A stretch of DNA of 64,000 bases from Ensifer adhaerens (GCF_028993555.1 NZ_CP118612.1:62001-126000); one strand, 5' to 3'. Positions 38,238 through 47,671 are shown, counted from the first letter of the stretch. Notes: generated from the letters alone by a model not told the origin. Made by a program: numbers and translations.

Positions 38238-38933
38238 TCACCACTCTACGGGCAAGCCATCATAGGCAAAGAACCCTCCGGTGTTTTCCGTAGTCAACCG
38301 ATCAATCACCTGGAACATTGCACATGCGCTCTCGCTTGGATCCAACTGGCGGTGGTGAGTGGAGTAGCCTGCCGTCATTTTTGTCGCGACCGTTCCTGGG
38401 TGTAGCGCGACGACCACCGCGCGCGGATGGGTGCGGCTCAGTTCTACGGAAGCTGTGCGGACGATCTGGTTGAGCGCAGCCTTCGACGCCCGGTAGGAAA
38501 TCCAGCCCCCTAGGCGATTGTCTCCGATCGACCCGACCCGGGCAGACAGGAAGGCGACTATGCTGCGGTCGCTGCGGGCGAGCTTCGGCGCGAAGTGTTT
38601 GAGAACGAGTGCCGGTCCAATCGCGTTCAGCGCGAATTGCCGCATCATCACATCTGGGTCGACTTGCTTGAGTGATTTTTCTGGACCCTCGCCGTCGAAA
38701 ACAAGTCCGCCGGTCGCACAAAAAACAAGATGCAGCCCATCTCCAGTCTCCGCTGCCGCAGCAGCGACACTCTCTTCGTCTGTGATATCGAAGGCATTGT
38801 CCCTACGCGAGAGCGTTACAAGCTGCAGGCAATTGAGATCGGACCGGAGTTCGCCGGCGATGGCGGATCCGATGCCGCCGCTGGCTCCTAAAACAACCGC
38901 GCGATATCCTTTAGCGAGTGACGCGAGCGGCAT
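38238..38933 (-). CDS. Short-chain dehydrogenase/reductase family protein
   Basis: This 231-residue SDR has VVLGASGGIGSAI at about residues 13-25, a catalytic Ser in FLSARVGS, YRASK (Tyr and Lys) near residue 147, and ALHPGTVATKM after it. Related proteins occur beside photolyases in oxidative-stress clusters of alphaproteobacteria. It is 14 bases downstream of the photolyase gene and probably cotranscribed with it. The substrate is unknown. Confidence 0.85.
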   Translation of the reverse strand: MPLASLAKGYRAVVLGASGGIGSAIAGELRSDLNCLQLVTLSRRDNAFDITDEESVAAAAAETGDGLHLVFCATGGLVFDGEGPEKSLKQVDPDVMMRQFALNAIGPALVLKHFAPKLARSDRSIVAFLSARVGSIGDNRLGGWISYRASKAALNQIVRTASVELSRTHPRAVVVALHPGTVATKMTAGYSTHHRQLDPSESACAMFQVIDRLTTENTGGFFAYDGLPVEW

Positions 38934-38947
38934 CTTACAATCCTCCT

Positions 38948-40495
38948 CTAAACACCAAGACCCTCGTCCAGACGTTGCAAGAAAGCGCTGGCGCTTTGCC
39001 GATATTCATTTCTCCGGTCTTCCGTCATACGGCTCCAGGTGGCGTAGGATCGTTGAAGCCGCCGGTTCGTAGAAAGCTGCTCCGCATGGCGGTCCAGAAA
39101 GTCCCAAAAGAGAGAATTGAACGGGCAGGCGGACGTTCCGGCCTTCTTTCGGACATCGTATTTGCAGCCCTCGCAATAATCCGACATGCGAGAAATGTAT
39201 GAGCCACTGGCACAGTAGGGCTTTGATCCCAGCAAGCCTCCGTCCGCGAACTGGCTCATGCCGATCACATTTGGAAGCTCGACCCATTCGAAGGCATCCG
39301 CATAAACTTCCAGGTACCATTCGTGGAGCGCAAACGGGTCAAGGCCCGCAAGCATTGCGAAATTCCCGGTCACCATCAGACGCTGTATGTGGTGCGCGTA
39401 GGCGTTGTCGATGGTGTCGTTGATCGTCGTCGCAAGGCACGCCATGTCCGTCTTTCCCGTCCAGAAGAAGTCGGGTAGGGGGCGCGATGCATTAAAAACG
39501 TTCCGGTGGGCGTATTCGGGCATGAAGCGCCAATACATTCCGCGCACATATTCCCGCCAGCCAATGATCTGCCTGATGAAGCCCTCAACGGCATTAAGGG
39601 GCGCGCTGCCTTCGAGGTAAGCGCGTTCCGCTGCCTTGCAAAGCTCGATGGGGTCGAGCAAACCGAGGTTCAAGTACGGTGAAAGGACGGAATGATTGAG
39701 GAGGGCGTCGTCTCTCAGCATCGCATCCTGCGTTTTGCCAAAAAGCGGCAGAAAATCACGAATGAAAACTTCAGCCGCATCTTGAGCATCGGAGCAAGTT
39801 ACCGCGAAGTTGAAATCTTCCGCCGTACCCATATGTCCAGAAAACCGGCGCTCCACGAGATCGATGACTTCGCGGGTCGTCGTGTCGGGTTTGAATTTCA
39901 GTCGAGCAGGGCGAAAGAGGTCCGGTTTGGCGGGGGCTCGGTTTTCCGAATCGAAGTTCCACCGGCCGCCGACGGGATCGTCTTCCTGCATCAGAAGCTT
40001 GGTTCTACGACGCATGTGCCGATAGAAGAACTCCATGGTAAGTGTGCGTCGCCCATCTGCCCAAGCCGTAAACTCCTCATGGGAGCATAAGAAACGGCCG
40101 TCGGGACGAACGTCGACCGGAACCCCGAACATAGACTGCCAACGCAAAACGTCCTCTCGGACACGCCACTCTCCGGGCTCGGTCACGACGACACAGTCCG
40201 GTGAAAGCATATCGACGGCCCTGCTCAATTCGCCGGTGAAGGATCCTGAATTGTCCGCATCGTCGAGCCGCACGTAGCGCACAGAAAACCCGCGGATGCG
40301 CAATTCATCCGCGAAATGCCGCATGGCTGAAAAGATCAGCACAATCTTCTTTTTGTGATGCCTCACGTAGGTGGCCTCTTCGACCACCTCGCACATCAGA
40401 ACGACATCTCTTTGCGGATCAGCCCCGTTCAAGCTTGAGATCCTGTGGGACAGATGGTCGCCAAAAATGAAAATCAGTCTGCGACAGCGGTTCAT
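38948..40495 (-). CDS. Cryptochrome/photolyase of the FeS-BCP (PhrB) class
   Basis: This 515-residue photolyase-related protein begins MNRCRRLIFIFGDHLSHR. The four cysteines that hold the [4Fe-4S] cluster in Agrobacterium PhrB are conserved in spacing: C353, C441, C444 and C457. The FAD-binding helical half (AHHIQRLMVTGNFAML, WYLEVYADAFEWVELPNV) is intact. Such enzymes repair (6-4) photoproducts in light. The start at 40495 is chosen over the longer frame to 40663, whose first 56 residues do not look like the family. It pairs with the SDR gene in an operon. Confidence 0.9.
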   Translation of the reverse strand: MNRCRRLIFIFGDHLSHRISSLNGADPQRDVVLMCEVVEEATYVRHHKKKIVLIFSAMRHFADELRIRGFSVRYVRLDDADNSGSFTGELSRAVDMLSPDCVVVTEPGEWRVREDVLRWQSMFGVPVDVRPDGRFLCSHEEFTAWADGRRTLTMEFFYRHMRRRTKLLMQEDDPVGGRWNFDSENRAPAKPDLFRPARLKFKPDTTTREVIDLVERRFSGHMGTAEDFNFAVTCSDAQDAAEVFIRDFLPLFGKTQDAMLRDDALLNHSVLSPYLNLGLLDPIELCKAAERAYLEGSAPLNAVEGFIRQIIGWREYVRGMYWRFMPEYAHRNVFNASRPLPDFFWTGKTDMACLATTINDTIDNAYAHHIQRLMVTGNFAMLAGLDPFALHEWYLEVYADAFEWVELPNVIGMSQFADGGLLGSKPYCASGSYISRMSDYCEGCKYDVRKKAGTSACPFNSLFWDFLDRHAEQLSTNRRLQRSYATWSRMTEDRRNEYRQSASAFLQRLDEGLGV

Positions 40496-40812
40496 GTTGA
40501 GACGACCCCATTTGAAAAACCAAGAGTGATTACGAGGGGAACGGCTCGTTGGATTAGCGCCTAGTGTGGCCGCGAAGGTTTTCGGCGCACATGAGAGGTA
40601 CGCCGGCCCTCGATAAATGAAACGGCTCACTCTTGGTATCGACCGAAAAGCTTCTTCAAACATTCAGCTCGAAGCTGCATAATCGCGGATGGTCATCGGT
40701 ACTCTTGCTCCGGATCAACCCTCGGCAAGTCGACCTGGCGGGAGAACCCCGATGGCTACTTTCGAGAAGCAGGCCAGCCGTTCCCTCGTGGCTTCAAGCG
40801 TGAATGGGCGCG
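40496..40812. other. Intergenic region between photolyase and RpiR regulator
   Basis: These 317 bases hold no convincing gene. A TGATCC occurs on the minus strand at 40717-40712, but at 18 bases the -10 would be ACCAT, so an RpoE promoter is not supported. The photolyase promoter is probably here but not identifiable by eye. Confidence 0.45.
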
Positions 40813-41727
40813 TCAATCGCCCTCGGTGAGATACGACGAAATAGCCTTGGCAAGCTGCTCCGCTCGCCTGACATTTTCAGGATCCGCCAGCATGAAGTCG
40901 GACGCCAGGGCTTCGATGATTGCCAGGGCCGGGACGTTTGTGGCCGAAAGGACCGGGTGTCTGGATGGGGCGAGAAGCAATCGTTCGGCGAATTGAGCCA
41001 GCGGAGCGGCTGGAGAATCCGTTATGGCGACAATTTTCGCCTTTTTGTCACGCGCATATCTGACGATCTCGACAACATCCCTGGAATACCTGGGAAAAGA
41101 TATTGCAACCAGTACGTCGCCTTCTCCAATCGACATCGCGCGCGCGGCAGCCGACTCCGTTCCTCCGTACTGAGCGACATTTACAACTTCGTCGCGATAA
41201 GGTTGCAACGAAAGGACCAACATTGCCGCGAGGTGCGCCGAAAGGCCAAAGCCTATCACGAATACCCTTCGGGCCGCTCTTATGTCGCCGCAAGCAAGGC
41301 GTATGTATTCGGCAGTTTGCGGGCTCTTGAGCGCGTCGATGTTGGAGCCCGTCACCTCGATGCTAAGTTCAACACCCTGGCTACGTTTATCGAGGTCTCT
41401 GATCGACGCATCGAGCTTGGCGACAGGCGCAATCAATTCGCTCACCATAGCGGCAATGGACGAGCGAAACTCCGAAAAGCTCGCCAATCCGAGGTCTCGA
41501 ACATAGCGGCTGACGCTCGAAGCCGAAGTTCCCGTTGCGGAAGCGAGTTCCTCGATGCCGTGCGTTGCCACGAACATCGGGTCCCTCAGCACAAAACCGG
41601 ACAGTGCCCGCTGAGACGCTGATCCGTCCCGCAGGAGACTGCTAAGTTCCAGGCCTAGAGGAGAGGTCGCAAAGCGTCGATCGGCCTCCGCGTTCCAGGT
41701 GAGGGGTGTATGCAAATTTTCTTTCAT
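40813..41727 (-). CDS. MurR/RpiR-family transcriptional regulator
   Basis: This 304-residue protein has an N-terminal RpiR helix-turn-helix (IEELASATGTSASSVSRYVRDLG, about residues 57-79) and a C-terminal SIS domain (RVFVIGFGLSAHLAAMLVLS; VLVAISFPRYSRDVVEIVRY) that usually binds a phosphosugar or similar ligand. It is divergent from the amino-acid ABC/deacylase operon, 66 bases away, and is its likely repressor. SIS-type control of an amino-acid transporter suggests a ligand that is a sugar-amino-acid conjugate or an N-acyl derivative, but this is inference. Confidence 0.88.
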   Translation of the reverse strand: MKENLHTPLTWNAEADRRFATSPLGLELSSLLRDGSASQRALSGFVLRDPMFVATHGIEELASATGTSASSVSRYVRDLGLASFSEFRSSIAAMVSELIAPVAKLDASIRDLDKRSQGVELSIEVTGSNIDALKSPQTAEYIRLACGDIRAARRVFVIGFGLSAHLAAMLVLSLQPYRDEVVNVAQYGGTESAAARAMSIGEGDVLVAISFPRYSRDVVEIVRYARDKKAKIVAITDSPAAPLAQFAERLLLAPSRHPVLSATNVPALAIIEALASDFMLADPENVRRAEQLAKAISSYLTEGD

Positions 41728-41793
41728 TTGTTGACTCTATGAAAAATTCCTGCCATTGAGAAGTTAGCTTAGCTGATTTTGGGAGGAAATCGC

Positions 41794-42570
41794 ATGCGAA
41801 TGAAATTTCTCGCTTCAATCGTTGCCACAACGATGCTCGCCGGCACTGCGTTTGCGGAGGATCTCCGCATCGGCGTGGAAGGAAACTATCCGCCCTTCTC
41901 CGTCGTCGCTCCCGATGGAACGCTCTCCGGCTTCGATATCGACATCGCTAATGCGATCTGTGCGAAGATGAACAAGAATTGCGTGATGGTGCAGCAGGAA
42001 TGGGACGGGATGATCCCGGCGCTCAATGCCAAGAAGTTCGATATCATCGTGGCCTCGATGACGATTAACGAAAAGCGCAAGAAGGTCGTCGACTTTTCCA
42101 ACCCCTACTATGACGTCCCGTCGCGATGGGTGGCGCGCAGGGGTGACTACAAGAGCTGGTCGCCGGAAGAGCTAAAGGGCAAGACGATCATCGTCCTGCG
42201 CAACTCTCCGCGTGCGGAGTATGTTGCGAAGAATTACCCTGACAGCACCATTCTGGCGGTGGACAAGGAGCCGGCCGTCTACCTGGAACTGGCGGCTGGA
42301 CGCGGCGACATCGCCTTCGGATCGTCGGTGGTTTCGGCCGAATCTTTCCTGAAGAAGCCGGAAGGGAAGGATTTCGAGCAAGTCGGGGACACCCTCTTCC
42401 TGGGCGAAGACGCCGACGGCGGCGTCGGGATCGCCGTGCGCAAGTCAGATGGCGCTCTGCGCGAGGAAGTTAATACCGCTCTGTCTTCCATCATGACCGA
42501 CGGTACCTACAAGCAGCTGTCGGGCAAATACTTCGACTTCGACGTGACGCCGCAATCGGCAAAGAAGTAG
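41794..42570 (+). CDS. Amino-acid ABC transporter substrate-binding protein
   Basis: This 258-residue periplasmic protein has a signal peptide (FLASIVATTMLAGTAFA, cleavage near residue 20) and the family 3 fold: EDLRIGVEGNYPPFSVVAPD, GFDIDIANAICAKMN and IIVASMTINEKR. The ATG at 41794 follows GGGAGGA at 41781-41787. It resembles lysine/arginine/ornithine or opine binders. Its operon encodes two permeases, an AstE-like deacylase and an ATPase. Confidence 0.9.
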   Translation: MRMKFLASIVATTMLAGTAFAEDLRIGVEGNYPPFSVVAPDGTLSGFDIDIANAICAKMNKNCVMVQQEWDGMIPALNAKKFDIIVASMTINEKRKKVVDFSNPYYDVPSRWVARRGDYKSWSPEELKGKTIIVLRNSPRAEYVAKNYPDSTILAVDKEPAVYLELAAGRGDIAFGSSVVSAESFLKKPEGKDFEQVGDTLFLGEDADGGVGIAVRKSDGALREEVNTALSSIMTDGTYKQLSGKYFDFDVTPQSAKK

Positions 42571-42624
42571 TTCTTTTCCCGCGATCGGCGCCTGAGTGGC
42601 GCCGGTCGCAAGGGGTGCTGTTCC

Positions 42625-43314
42625 ATGTTCCAAGGTTATCTACCGATGATACTGGAGGGGCTTAGTGTGACCCTCAGCGTGGCGTCGGTCTCACTGGCGA
42701 TCGCCTGTGTTATCGGCCTGATTGGCGCGTCCGCAAAGGTCTACGGCGGGAAGGCGGCAAGATTGTCGGCTGCCGCGTACACGACGACGGTGCGCGCTTT
42801 GCCGGATCTGCTCGTAATGCTCGTGGTCTTCTATGGCGGCCAGATCCTGCTCAATTCCATTTCTGAAACCCATGGGTGGGGTTATCTCGATGTCGACCCC
42901 TACATAGCCGGCGTCAGCACGATCGGTTTTGTATTCGGAGCTTACCTGACCGAAACGTTCAGGGGAGCGATCCTCAGCGTGCCGGCGGGTCAGATCGAGG
43001 CCGGTTTCGCATACGGTCTTTCACGCTTCCAGGTGGCCTTCTACATTCTGCTGCCGCAGATGATCCGGCATGCCGTGCCTGGCCTTACGAATACGTGGCT
43101 GGTCATGTTGAAGGCGACAGCCCTGGTGTCGATCATCGGGCTTGACGACATGGTCCACCGGGCCGGGCTTGCGTCTGCGGCCACGCGGGAACCATTTACG
43201 TTCTACGCGCTGATCGGCCTCATCTATCTCGCCGTCACCACATGTTCGGTCCTCCTCTTCGGAGCGCTTGAGAAGGCATCCTCACGCGGCGTTCGCAGCG
43301 GAGGTGCGGCATGA
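42625..43314 (+). CDS. Amino-acid ABC transporter permease (HisQ type)
   Basis: This 229-residue inner-membrane protein has the EAA loop (IEAGFAYGLSRFQVAFYILLPQMIRH, about residues 123-148) and five hydrophobic segments. Its stop overlaps the start of the second permease by four bases. The two should form a heterodimer of HisQ/HisM type. Confidence 0.9.
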   Translation: MFQGYLPMILEGLSVTLSVASVSLAIACVIGLIGASAKVYGGKAARLSAAAYTTTVRALPDLLVMLVVFYGGQILLNSISETHGWGYLDVDPYIAGVSTIGFVFGAYLTETFRGAILSVPAGQIEAGFAYGLSRFQVAFYILLPQMIRHAVPGLTNTWLVMLKATALVSIIGLDDMVHRAGLASAATREPFTFYALIGLIYLAVTTCSVLLFGALEKASSRGVRSGGAA

Positions 43315-44054
43315 TCGACTGGGAAATCGTCGCCGATAACCTGCCGGCATTTGCGGGCGGTCTGGTAAACACTTTAATCCTGTTGGCAACCGTCATCGTC
43401 AGCGGTTTTGCGATCTCGGTGCCCCTGGCGCTCATGCGCTCGACGCGTTCGTCCTATGTCTCTCGCGCGGTTTGGCTGTTCACCTACGTCATCCGCGGCA
43501 CGCCGCTTCTTGTTCAGCTGTTTATCATCTACTACGGCATGGCCCAGTTCGAATTCGTGCGCAGCAGCGCGCTCTGGCCGCTATTCCGTTCTCCGTGGTT
43601 TTGCGCGTGGCTTGCGCTGACGATCAACACGGTCGCCTATACGACGGAGATATTTGCCGGCGCGATCCGAACCACAGCGCCAGGCGAAATTGAAGCGGCG
43701 CGATCGATCGGCTTGAGCCGCGCCGCGGTTCTCCGATACGTGATCTGGCCATCAGCCTGGCGTCGCGCGCTGCCGCAATACGGCAACGAGGTGGTAATGA
43801 TGATGCATGCCACCGCTCTTGCAAGCACGGTGACGATTGTCGAAGTGATGCGGGTCGCCCGGGACGTCTACACGAATTATCTGGTCCTAACCGAATCTTT
43901 CGGCGTCGCCGCCGCAATTTACCTGTGTCTGACCATTGGTCTCACCGCTTTGTTCCGTCGGCTCGAGAAGCACTTTTTGCGGCATCTCTCCCGCTCGGAG
44001 GCTCCGAACGCCAAAGTGCAGCCAGCCGAACGCCTCAATCCGAAAGTTGCATGA
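43311..44054 (+). CDS. Amino-acid ABC transporter permease (HisM type)
   Basis: This 247-residue permease has IRGTPLLVQLFIIYYGMAQ near residue 61 and the EAA loop IEAARSIGLSRAAVLRYVIW near 127-146. It is coupled to the deacylase gene by an ATGATGA overlap. The cytoplasmic C-terminal tail is longer than in its partner. Confidence 0.9.
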   Translation: MIDWEIVADNLPAFAGGLVNTLILLATVIVSGFAISVPLALMRSTRSSYVSRAVWLFTYVIRGTPLLVQLFIIYYGMAQFEFVRSSALWPLFRSPWFCAWLALTINTVAYTTEIFAGAIRTTAPGEIEAARSIGLSRAAVLRYVIWPSAWRRALPQYGNEVVMMMHATALASTVTIVEVMRVARDVYTNYLVLTESFGVAAAIYLCLTIGLTALFRRLEKHFLRHLSRSEAPNAKVQPAERLNPKVA

Positions 44055-45169
44055 TGAAAGAGACAATCTTTGAAATCGAAGGTCAGGGACCCGGCACTCG
44101 GCATAGCTTGAAATGTGTCGAATTCGGGCAGCAGGGGGACACGCCACTCGTTTATATCCAAGGTGGTCTTCATGCCGACGAGGCTCCCGGCATCATCGTC
44201 GCGCATGCGCTTTGCGAGACGTTGGCGGAGCTTGAGGCGGCCGACGCGATCTTCGGCTGCGTTAGGGTCGTTCCGGTTGCCAATCCGGTTGGTTTGTCGC
44301 AGTTTTCGCTCGGTCAGCAGGAAGGCCGTTTCGATCTCTATGACGGACGGAACTTCAACCGGCATTATCCCGATTTCGGACCTAAGCTTGCCGCTCGGCT
44401 TTCTGACCGGTTGGGCAGAGACGCTAGCGCCAACACGGCCGCCATACGCACCGAGTTGATGGCCCTGATTGAGGAATGGGACGTCGTCACCCCTTCGGAC
44501 AACGTCCGAAAATGCCTTATGAAACTTGCGATCGACGCCGATTATGTGCTGGATCTTCACTGCGACGGGGAAGCCGAGGTTCATCTCTACACCCAACCGC
44601 ATTTCGCACAGACGTTTGCGTCGCTGGCGACGCGCCTTCAAGCACGAGCAGTTCTCCTGGCTGAGATTTCAGGACTCAATCCGTTCGACGAAGCCCTCGT
44701 GCGCCCATGGTTGGATCTGGCAAGAGCGCTTCCCGACGCGGACATCCCGCTTGGCTGCGCATCGACCACCGTTGAGCTGCGCGGTCGAAGCGATGTCGAT
44801 CGCCGCCGTGCCCGGAGCGACGCTGCGGCCATCGTCGAGTTCCTTCGCGATCTGGGAGTCGTCAAGGGTTCGGCGGGGCAAGCGCCGGCGAAGTTGTGTG
44901 AGCCCACCCCGCTTGCCGGTTCAGAAGCTGTCATTTCACCGTCTGCGGGGGTCGTGAGTTACGCACTCGACCTTGGCCATCAGGTAAGCGCTGGTGATGT
45001 GATCGCTGAGATCATCGACCCGCTTTCAGGCACGGTGACAGCCGTGAAGGCGCAAACATCAGGCGTGTTCTACGCACGCGCTGACAGCCGCATCGCCGAG
45101 CGCGGCAAACGCCTCGGCAAGATCGCCGGCAACGATGTGTTCCGCATCGGTCCACTTTTAAGCCCATGA
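44051..45169 (+). CDS. AstE/aspartoacylase-family zinc deacylase
   Basis: This 372-residue member of the succinylglutamate desuccinylase/aspartoacylase family has zinc ligands H41 and E44 (GGLHADE) and H170 (VLDLHCDGE), with an RNFNRHYPDF block between them. Such enzymes remove acyl groups from N-acyl amino acids. The start is coupled to the upstream permease. Placement between permease and ATPase genes implies that the transporter brings in an N-acylated or amide-linked amino acid which this enzyme hydrolyses. Ectoine-pathway deacetylases (DoeB/EutE) are relatives, but no other ectoine gene is here. Confidence 0.82.
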   Translation: MMKETIFEIEGQGPGTRHSLKCVEFGQQGDTPLVYIQGGLHADEAPGIIVAHALCETLAELEAADAIFGCVRVVPVANPVGLSQFSLGQQEGRFDLYDGRNFNRHYPDFGPKLAARLSDRLGRDASANTAAIRTELMALIEEWDVVTPSDNVRKCLMKLAIDADYVLDLHCDGEAEVHLYTQPHFAQTFASLATRLQARAVLLAEISGLNPFDEALVRPWLDLARALPDADIPLGCASTTVELRGRSDVDRRRARSDAAAIVEFLRDLGVVKGSAGQAPAKLCEPTPLAGSEAVISPSAGVVSYALDLGHQVSAGDVIAEIIDPLSGTVTAVKAQTSGVFYARADSRIAERGKRLGKIAGNDVFRIGPLLSP

Positions 45170-45963
45170 GCGCCAAGACACGGAGACAGACTATGACGGC
45201 GATGCTCGAAGTGACCAACATCCGAAAGAGGTTCGGGACCGTTGAGGTGCTCAAAGGCATCTCGCTCAGCGCGAGGCGCGGAGATGTGATTTCCATGATC
45301 GGCGCGTCGGGCTCCGGCAAAAGCACGTTCTTGCGATGCCTCAATTTTCTGGAGCACCCGTCTGAGGGCAGCTATCGGTTTCAGGGAGAAAAACTTGACC
45401 TGAGGAAGGCGTCGAGCGGAGACCTGACGGTACAGGACCCCAAGAAGCTTGCTTCGATGCGCTCGCGGTTATCAATGGTCTTTCAGCAATTTAACCTGTG
45501 GAGCCACATGACGGCGAAGGAGAACGTGATGCTGGGGCCAATGCGCGTGCAGGGGATAAGCCGCGCCGAGGCAGCCGAACGAGCCGACGCATACTTGGCA
45601 AAAGTTGGCGTGTCGCACCGTCGCGACGCATTTCCGGCATTTCTCTCAGGTGGAGAACAGCAACGAGTAGCAATCGCCCGGGCGCTCGCGATGGAACCGG
45701 AGATCATGCTTTTCGACGAGCCTACCTCGGCGCTTGATCCTGAGCTTGTCGGCGAGGTGCTACGGGTAATGCGGGGATTGGCCGAGGAAGGAAGAACCAT
45801 GATCGTCGTCACCCACGAAATGGCGTTTGCCCGCGACGTTGGCAATCATGTCATCTTCCTCAGCCAGGGTGTGATCGAGGAGCAGGGCGATCCACGCAAT
45901 GTTCTGAGCAACCCGGGTTCCGAACGTCTTCGAAGCTTTCTTTCTTCGCGCGATATGAGTTGA
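45166..45963 (+). CDS. Amino-acid ABC transporter ATP-binding protein
   Basis: This 265-residue HisP-type ATPase has Walker [10 protein letters not shown], the HisP-specific insertion around [20 protein letters not shown], signature LSGGEQQR and Walker [13 protein letters not shown]. The ATG at 45166 overlaps the deacylase stop, and ATG 45193 with GGAGA ahead is an alternative. The insertion supports a basic-amino-acid or opine transporter of the HisP/OccP group. Confidence 0.9.
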   Translation: MSAKTRRQTMTAMLEVTNIRKRFGTVEVLKGISLSARRGDVISMIGASGSGKSTFLRCLNFLEHPSEGSYRFQGEKLDLRKASSGDLTVQDPKKLASMRSRLSMVFQQFNLWSHMTAKENVMLGPMRVQGISRAEAAERADAYLAKVGVSHRRDAFPAFLSGGEQQRVAIARALAMEPEIMLFDEPTSALDPELVGEVLRVMRGLAEEGRTMIVVTHEMAFARDVGNHVIFLSQGVIEEQGDPRNVLSNPGSERLRSFLSSRDMS

Positions 45964-46014
45964 GCCCGCCCTGGTCGCCTCTGTCTCCGAGTTGGGGTGG
46001 TCTGTAGAAGTCGG

Positions 46015-46419
46015 TCAAATCAGCTTTTGTACCGCCCAAACGGAAAAATATCCTGCGAGAGCGGACGCCGTGGTTATGAAGACACCCCACACGATGTCCA
46101 CCAAGCTGACCTGCAACGACCATCCCTTAATTGTCGCCAGATTTGTCATGTCGTAGGTGCCGAAAGCGACAAGGCCGAGCAGAGCTCCCGATACCAGTGC
46201 TACCGTCCAACGACCGGAGCTGAGCGCAGGCATGACGGCAAAATAGGAAACACCGGTGACATAGATGACGTAGAAAGCAGCTGCGGCAATCAGATTTGGC
46301 TGGTCGAGCAGAAGCTCTCCAATTCGACTGCGATAGAACTTCGACGACCCAGTCAACCACAAAAAATCAAAGCCGAGGAAGACGATCGCTGTCGCCACGT
46401 AGGATATCGCGTAGGTCAT
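46015..46419 (-). CDS. DUF2177-family membrane protein
   Basis: This 134-residue protein has four hydrophobic segments. It begins MTYAISYVATAIVFLGFDFLW and has TYDMTNLATIKGWSLQVSLVDIVWG near the middle, the DUF2177 pattern. It is 14 bases downstream of chrR on the same strand and is probably cotranscribed with the sigma/anti-sigma pair. DUF2177 genes often sit in RpoE-ChrR neighbourhoods. Its biochemical role is unknown. Confidence 0.82.
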   Translation of the reverse strand: MTYAISYVATAIVFLGFDFLWLTGSSKFYRSRIGELLLDQPNLIAAAAFYVIYVTGVSYFAVMPALSSGRWTVALVSGALLGLVAFGTYDMTNLATIKGWSLQVSLVDIVWGVFITTASALAGYFSVWAVQKLI

Positions 46420-46433
46420 CCGGGCGCCTCCGA

Positions 46434-47105
46434 TCAGATCCGAAGCACAGGTTGTAGCAAACGCATAAACCAGCTCCGGAACCTGAGCGGCGCGTCGGTT
46501 ACCGCCAGACAGATACAGTCTTGCCCAGGCGTTGCCATGGGCTGGTGTTCAACGCTCGTGTCTGCCTCCTCAATATCGCCGCGGGCGAACAAGAGCTCTC
46601 CGTCATTGAAGCTGCCGCTGAGCACGAGTGTCAATTCGCGCCCTCCGTGACTGTGTTCAGGCACGGGTTTTCCAGCAGGTATGCGAAGCAGGCGCGCCGT
46701 TGTAGACCGATCGGCGAGTTTGATTGGAATATGATACGCGCCGCGTCCCAGGGACTTCCATTTCAGCTCCGCCAGATCTCCTCCAAGATAGGATCGCAAC
46801 GGTTCCGGAATGGTTGGTGGCGAAACGGCTTTCACTACTCTCGCGGGTTGCTTCGGCGAGACGCTTGGGGGAGATTCCGCGGTTCGTAGGCGCTCTTTCA
46901 ACCGATCGAAGGACGAGACTTCTATTGGCACTGGCTCCATGCTCTCGAGCAGCTCTCCGGCCGTATTCTCCATCAAAGTCAGTCTTGTCCGGCAGTTCGG
47001 GCACAACGCAAGATGCGTAGCAACAGCAAGCCGCCAACCCTCTTCAAGCGTGCCGGATGCATATCCCACCAGCAATTCGTCGCTCACATGATGACGGATA
47101 TTCAT
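46434..47105 (-). CDS. chrR: ChrR-type zinc anti-sigma factor
   Basis: This 223-residue cytoplasmic anti-sigma factor has the zinc ligands of the ZAS domain at exactly the Rhodobacter ChrR positions: H6, H31, C35 and C38 (HLALCPNC). The C-terminal cupin domain keeps the second metal site H150, H152, E156 and H186 (ChrR H141, H143, E147, H177). It holds the ECF sigma factor inactive until singlet oxygen or a similar stress. The ATG at 47105 overlaps the sigma stop as ATGA. The frame beyond 47105 is shadow. Confidence 0.93.
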   Translation of the reverse strand: MNIRHHVSDELLVGYASGTLEEGWRLAVATHLALCPNCRTRLTLMENTAGELLESMEPVPIEVSSFDRLKERLRTAESPPSVSPKQPARVVKAVSPPTIPEPLRSYLGGDLAELKWKSLGRGAYHIPIKLADRSTTARLLRIPAGKPVPEHSHGGRELTLVLSGSFNDGELLFARGDIEEADTSVEHQPMATPGQDCICLAVTDAPLRFRSWFMRLLQPVLRI

Positions 47106-47671
47106 TTTCCGTCCTCCAGCGCAGCCCGAAGCCTGGCAAAAGCAAGTCGGATTCTCGACTTCACCGTTCCGAGCGGCAGGTTCAGCTTGGTGGCAATCGC
47201 ACTGTGAGAACAATCGTCGAAGAACGACAGCTTCAGCAATTGGATCTGTTCCTGAGGCAAGTCCTTCATGGCGTCCTTCAACCGGGTCGCATCCTGGCGT
47301 TCCGCCAGCTCGTTCTCCGCGCTTTTGGCATCGTCTGCCACAAATGCGGGGTCATTGACGTCAAAATCCGGCCTCCGGTTCTTGCGGTAGGCGTCAATAC
47401 GAAGGTTGCGGGCAATCGTGAAGATCCACGTACCTGCGTTACCGCGTGTCGCTTCGAACTGGCCTGCCTTGTTCCAAACGGTGATCATCACTTCCTGCAT
47501 CAATTCCTCGGCGATGTTTGGATCACGCGTAAGGCGCGCCATATAGGCCTTTACGCGCGGAGCGTAATAGCGGAACAGCGCCTCGAAAGATTCGATATCT
47601 CGCTTGCGACCGACTGCCTCGAGCAGAGAGCAGGCTTCATCTTTAGTCAGTTCCCCGGCCGGCTCTACCAT
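47102..47671 (-). CDS. rpoE: ECF sigma factor, RpoE/ECF11 group (singlet-oxygen response)
   Basis: This 189-residue sigma factor has region 2 (FEALFRYYAPRVKAYMARLT, AEELMQEVMITVWNKAGQFE) and region 4 (LPQEQIQLLKLSFFDDCSHS, GTVKSRIRLAFARLRAALE). The frame is open to 47815, but an RpoE-type promoter at 47786-47814 lies inside that extension, so the start at 47671 (MVEPAGELTKDEA) is preferred. It is coupled to chrR. The pair would direct the promoters noted ahead of the fasciclin gene and ahead of 54452. Confidence 0.9.
   Translation of the reverse strand: MVEPAGELTKDEACSLLEAVGRKRDIESFEALFRYYAPRVKAYMARLTRDPNIAEELMQEVMITVWNKAGQFEATRGNAGTWIFTIARNLRIDAYRKNRRPDFDVNDPAFVADDAKSAENELAERQDATRLKDAMKDLPQEQIQLLKLSFFDDCSHSAIATKLNLPLGTVKSRIRLAFARLRAALEDGK

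Noticed and set aside
40712..40717. TGATCC upstream of the photolyase gene as an RpoE promoter
   Set aside because: At 18 bases the -10 would be ACCAT, and spacings of 17, 19 or 20 give nothing better, so RpoE control of the photolyase is not supported from sequence.
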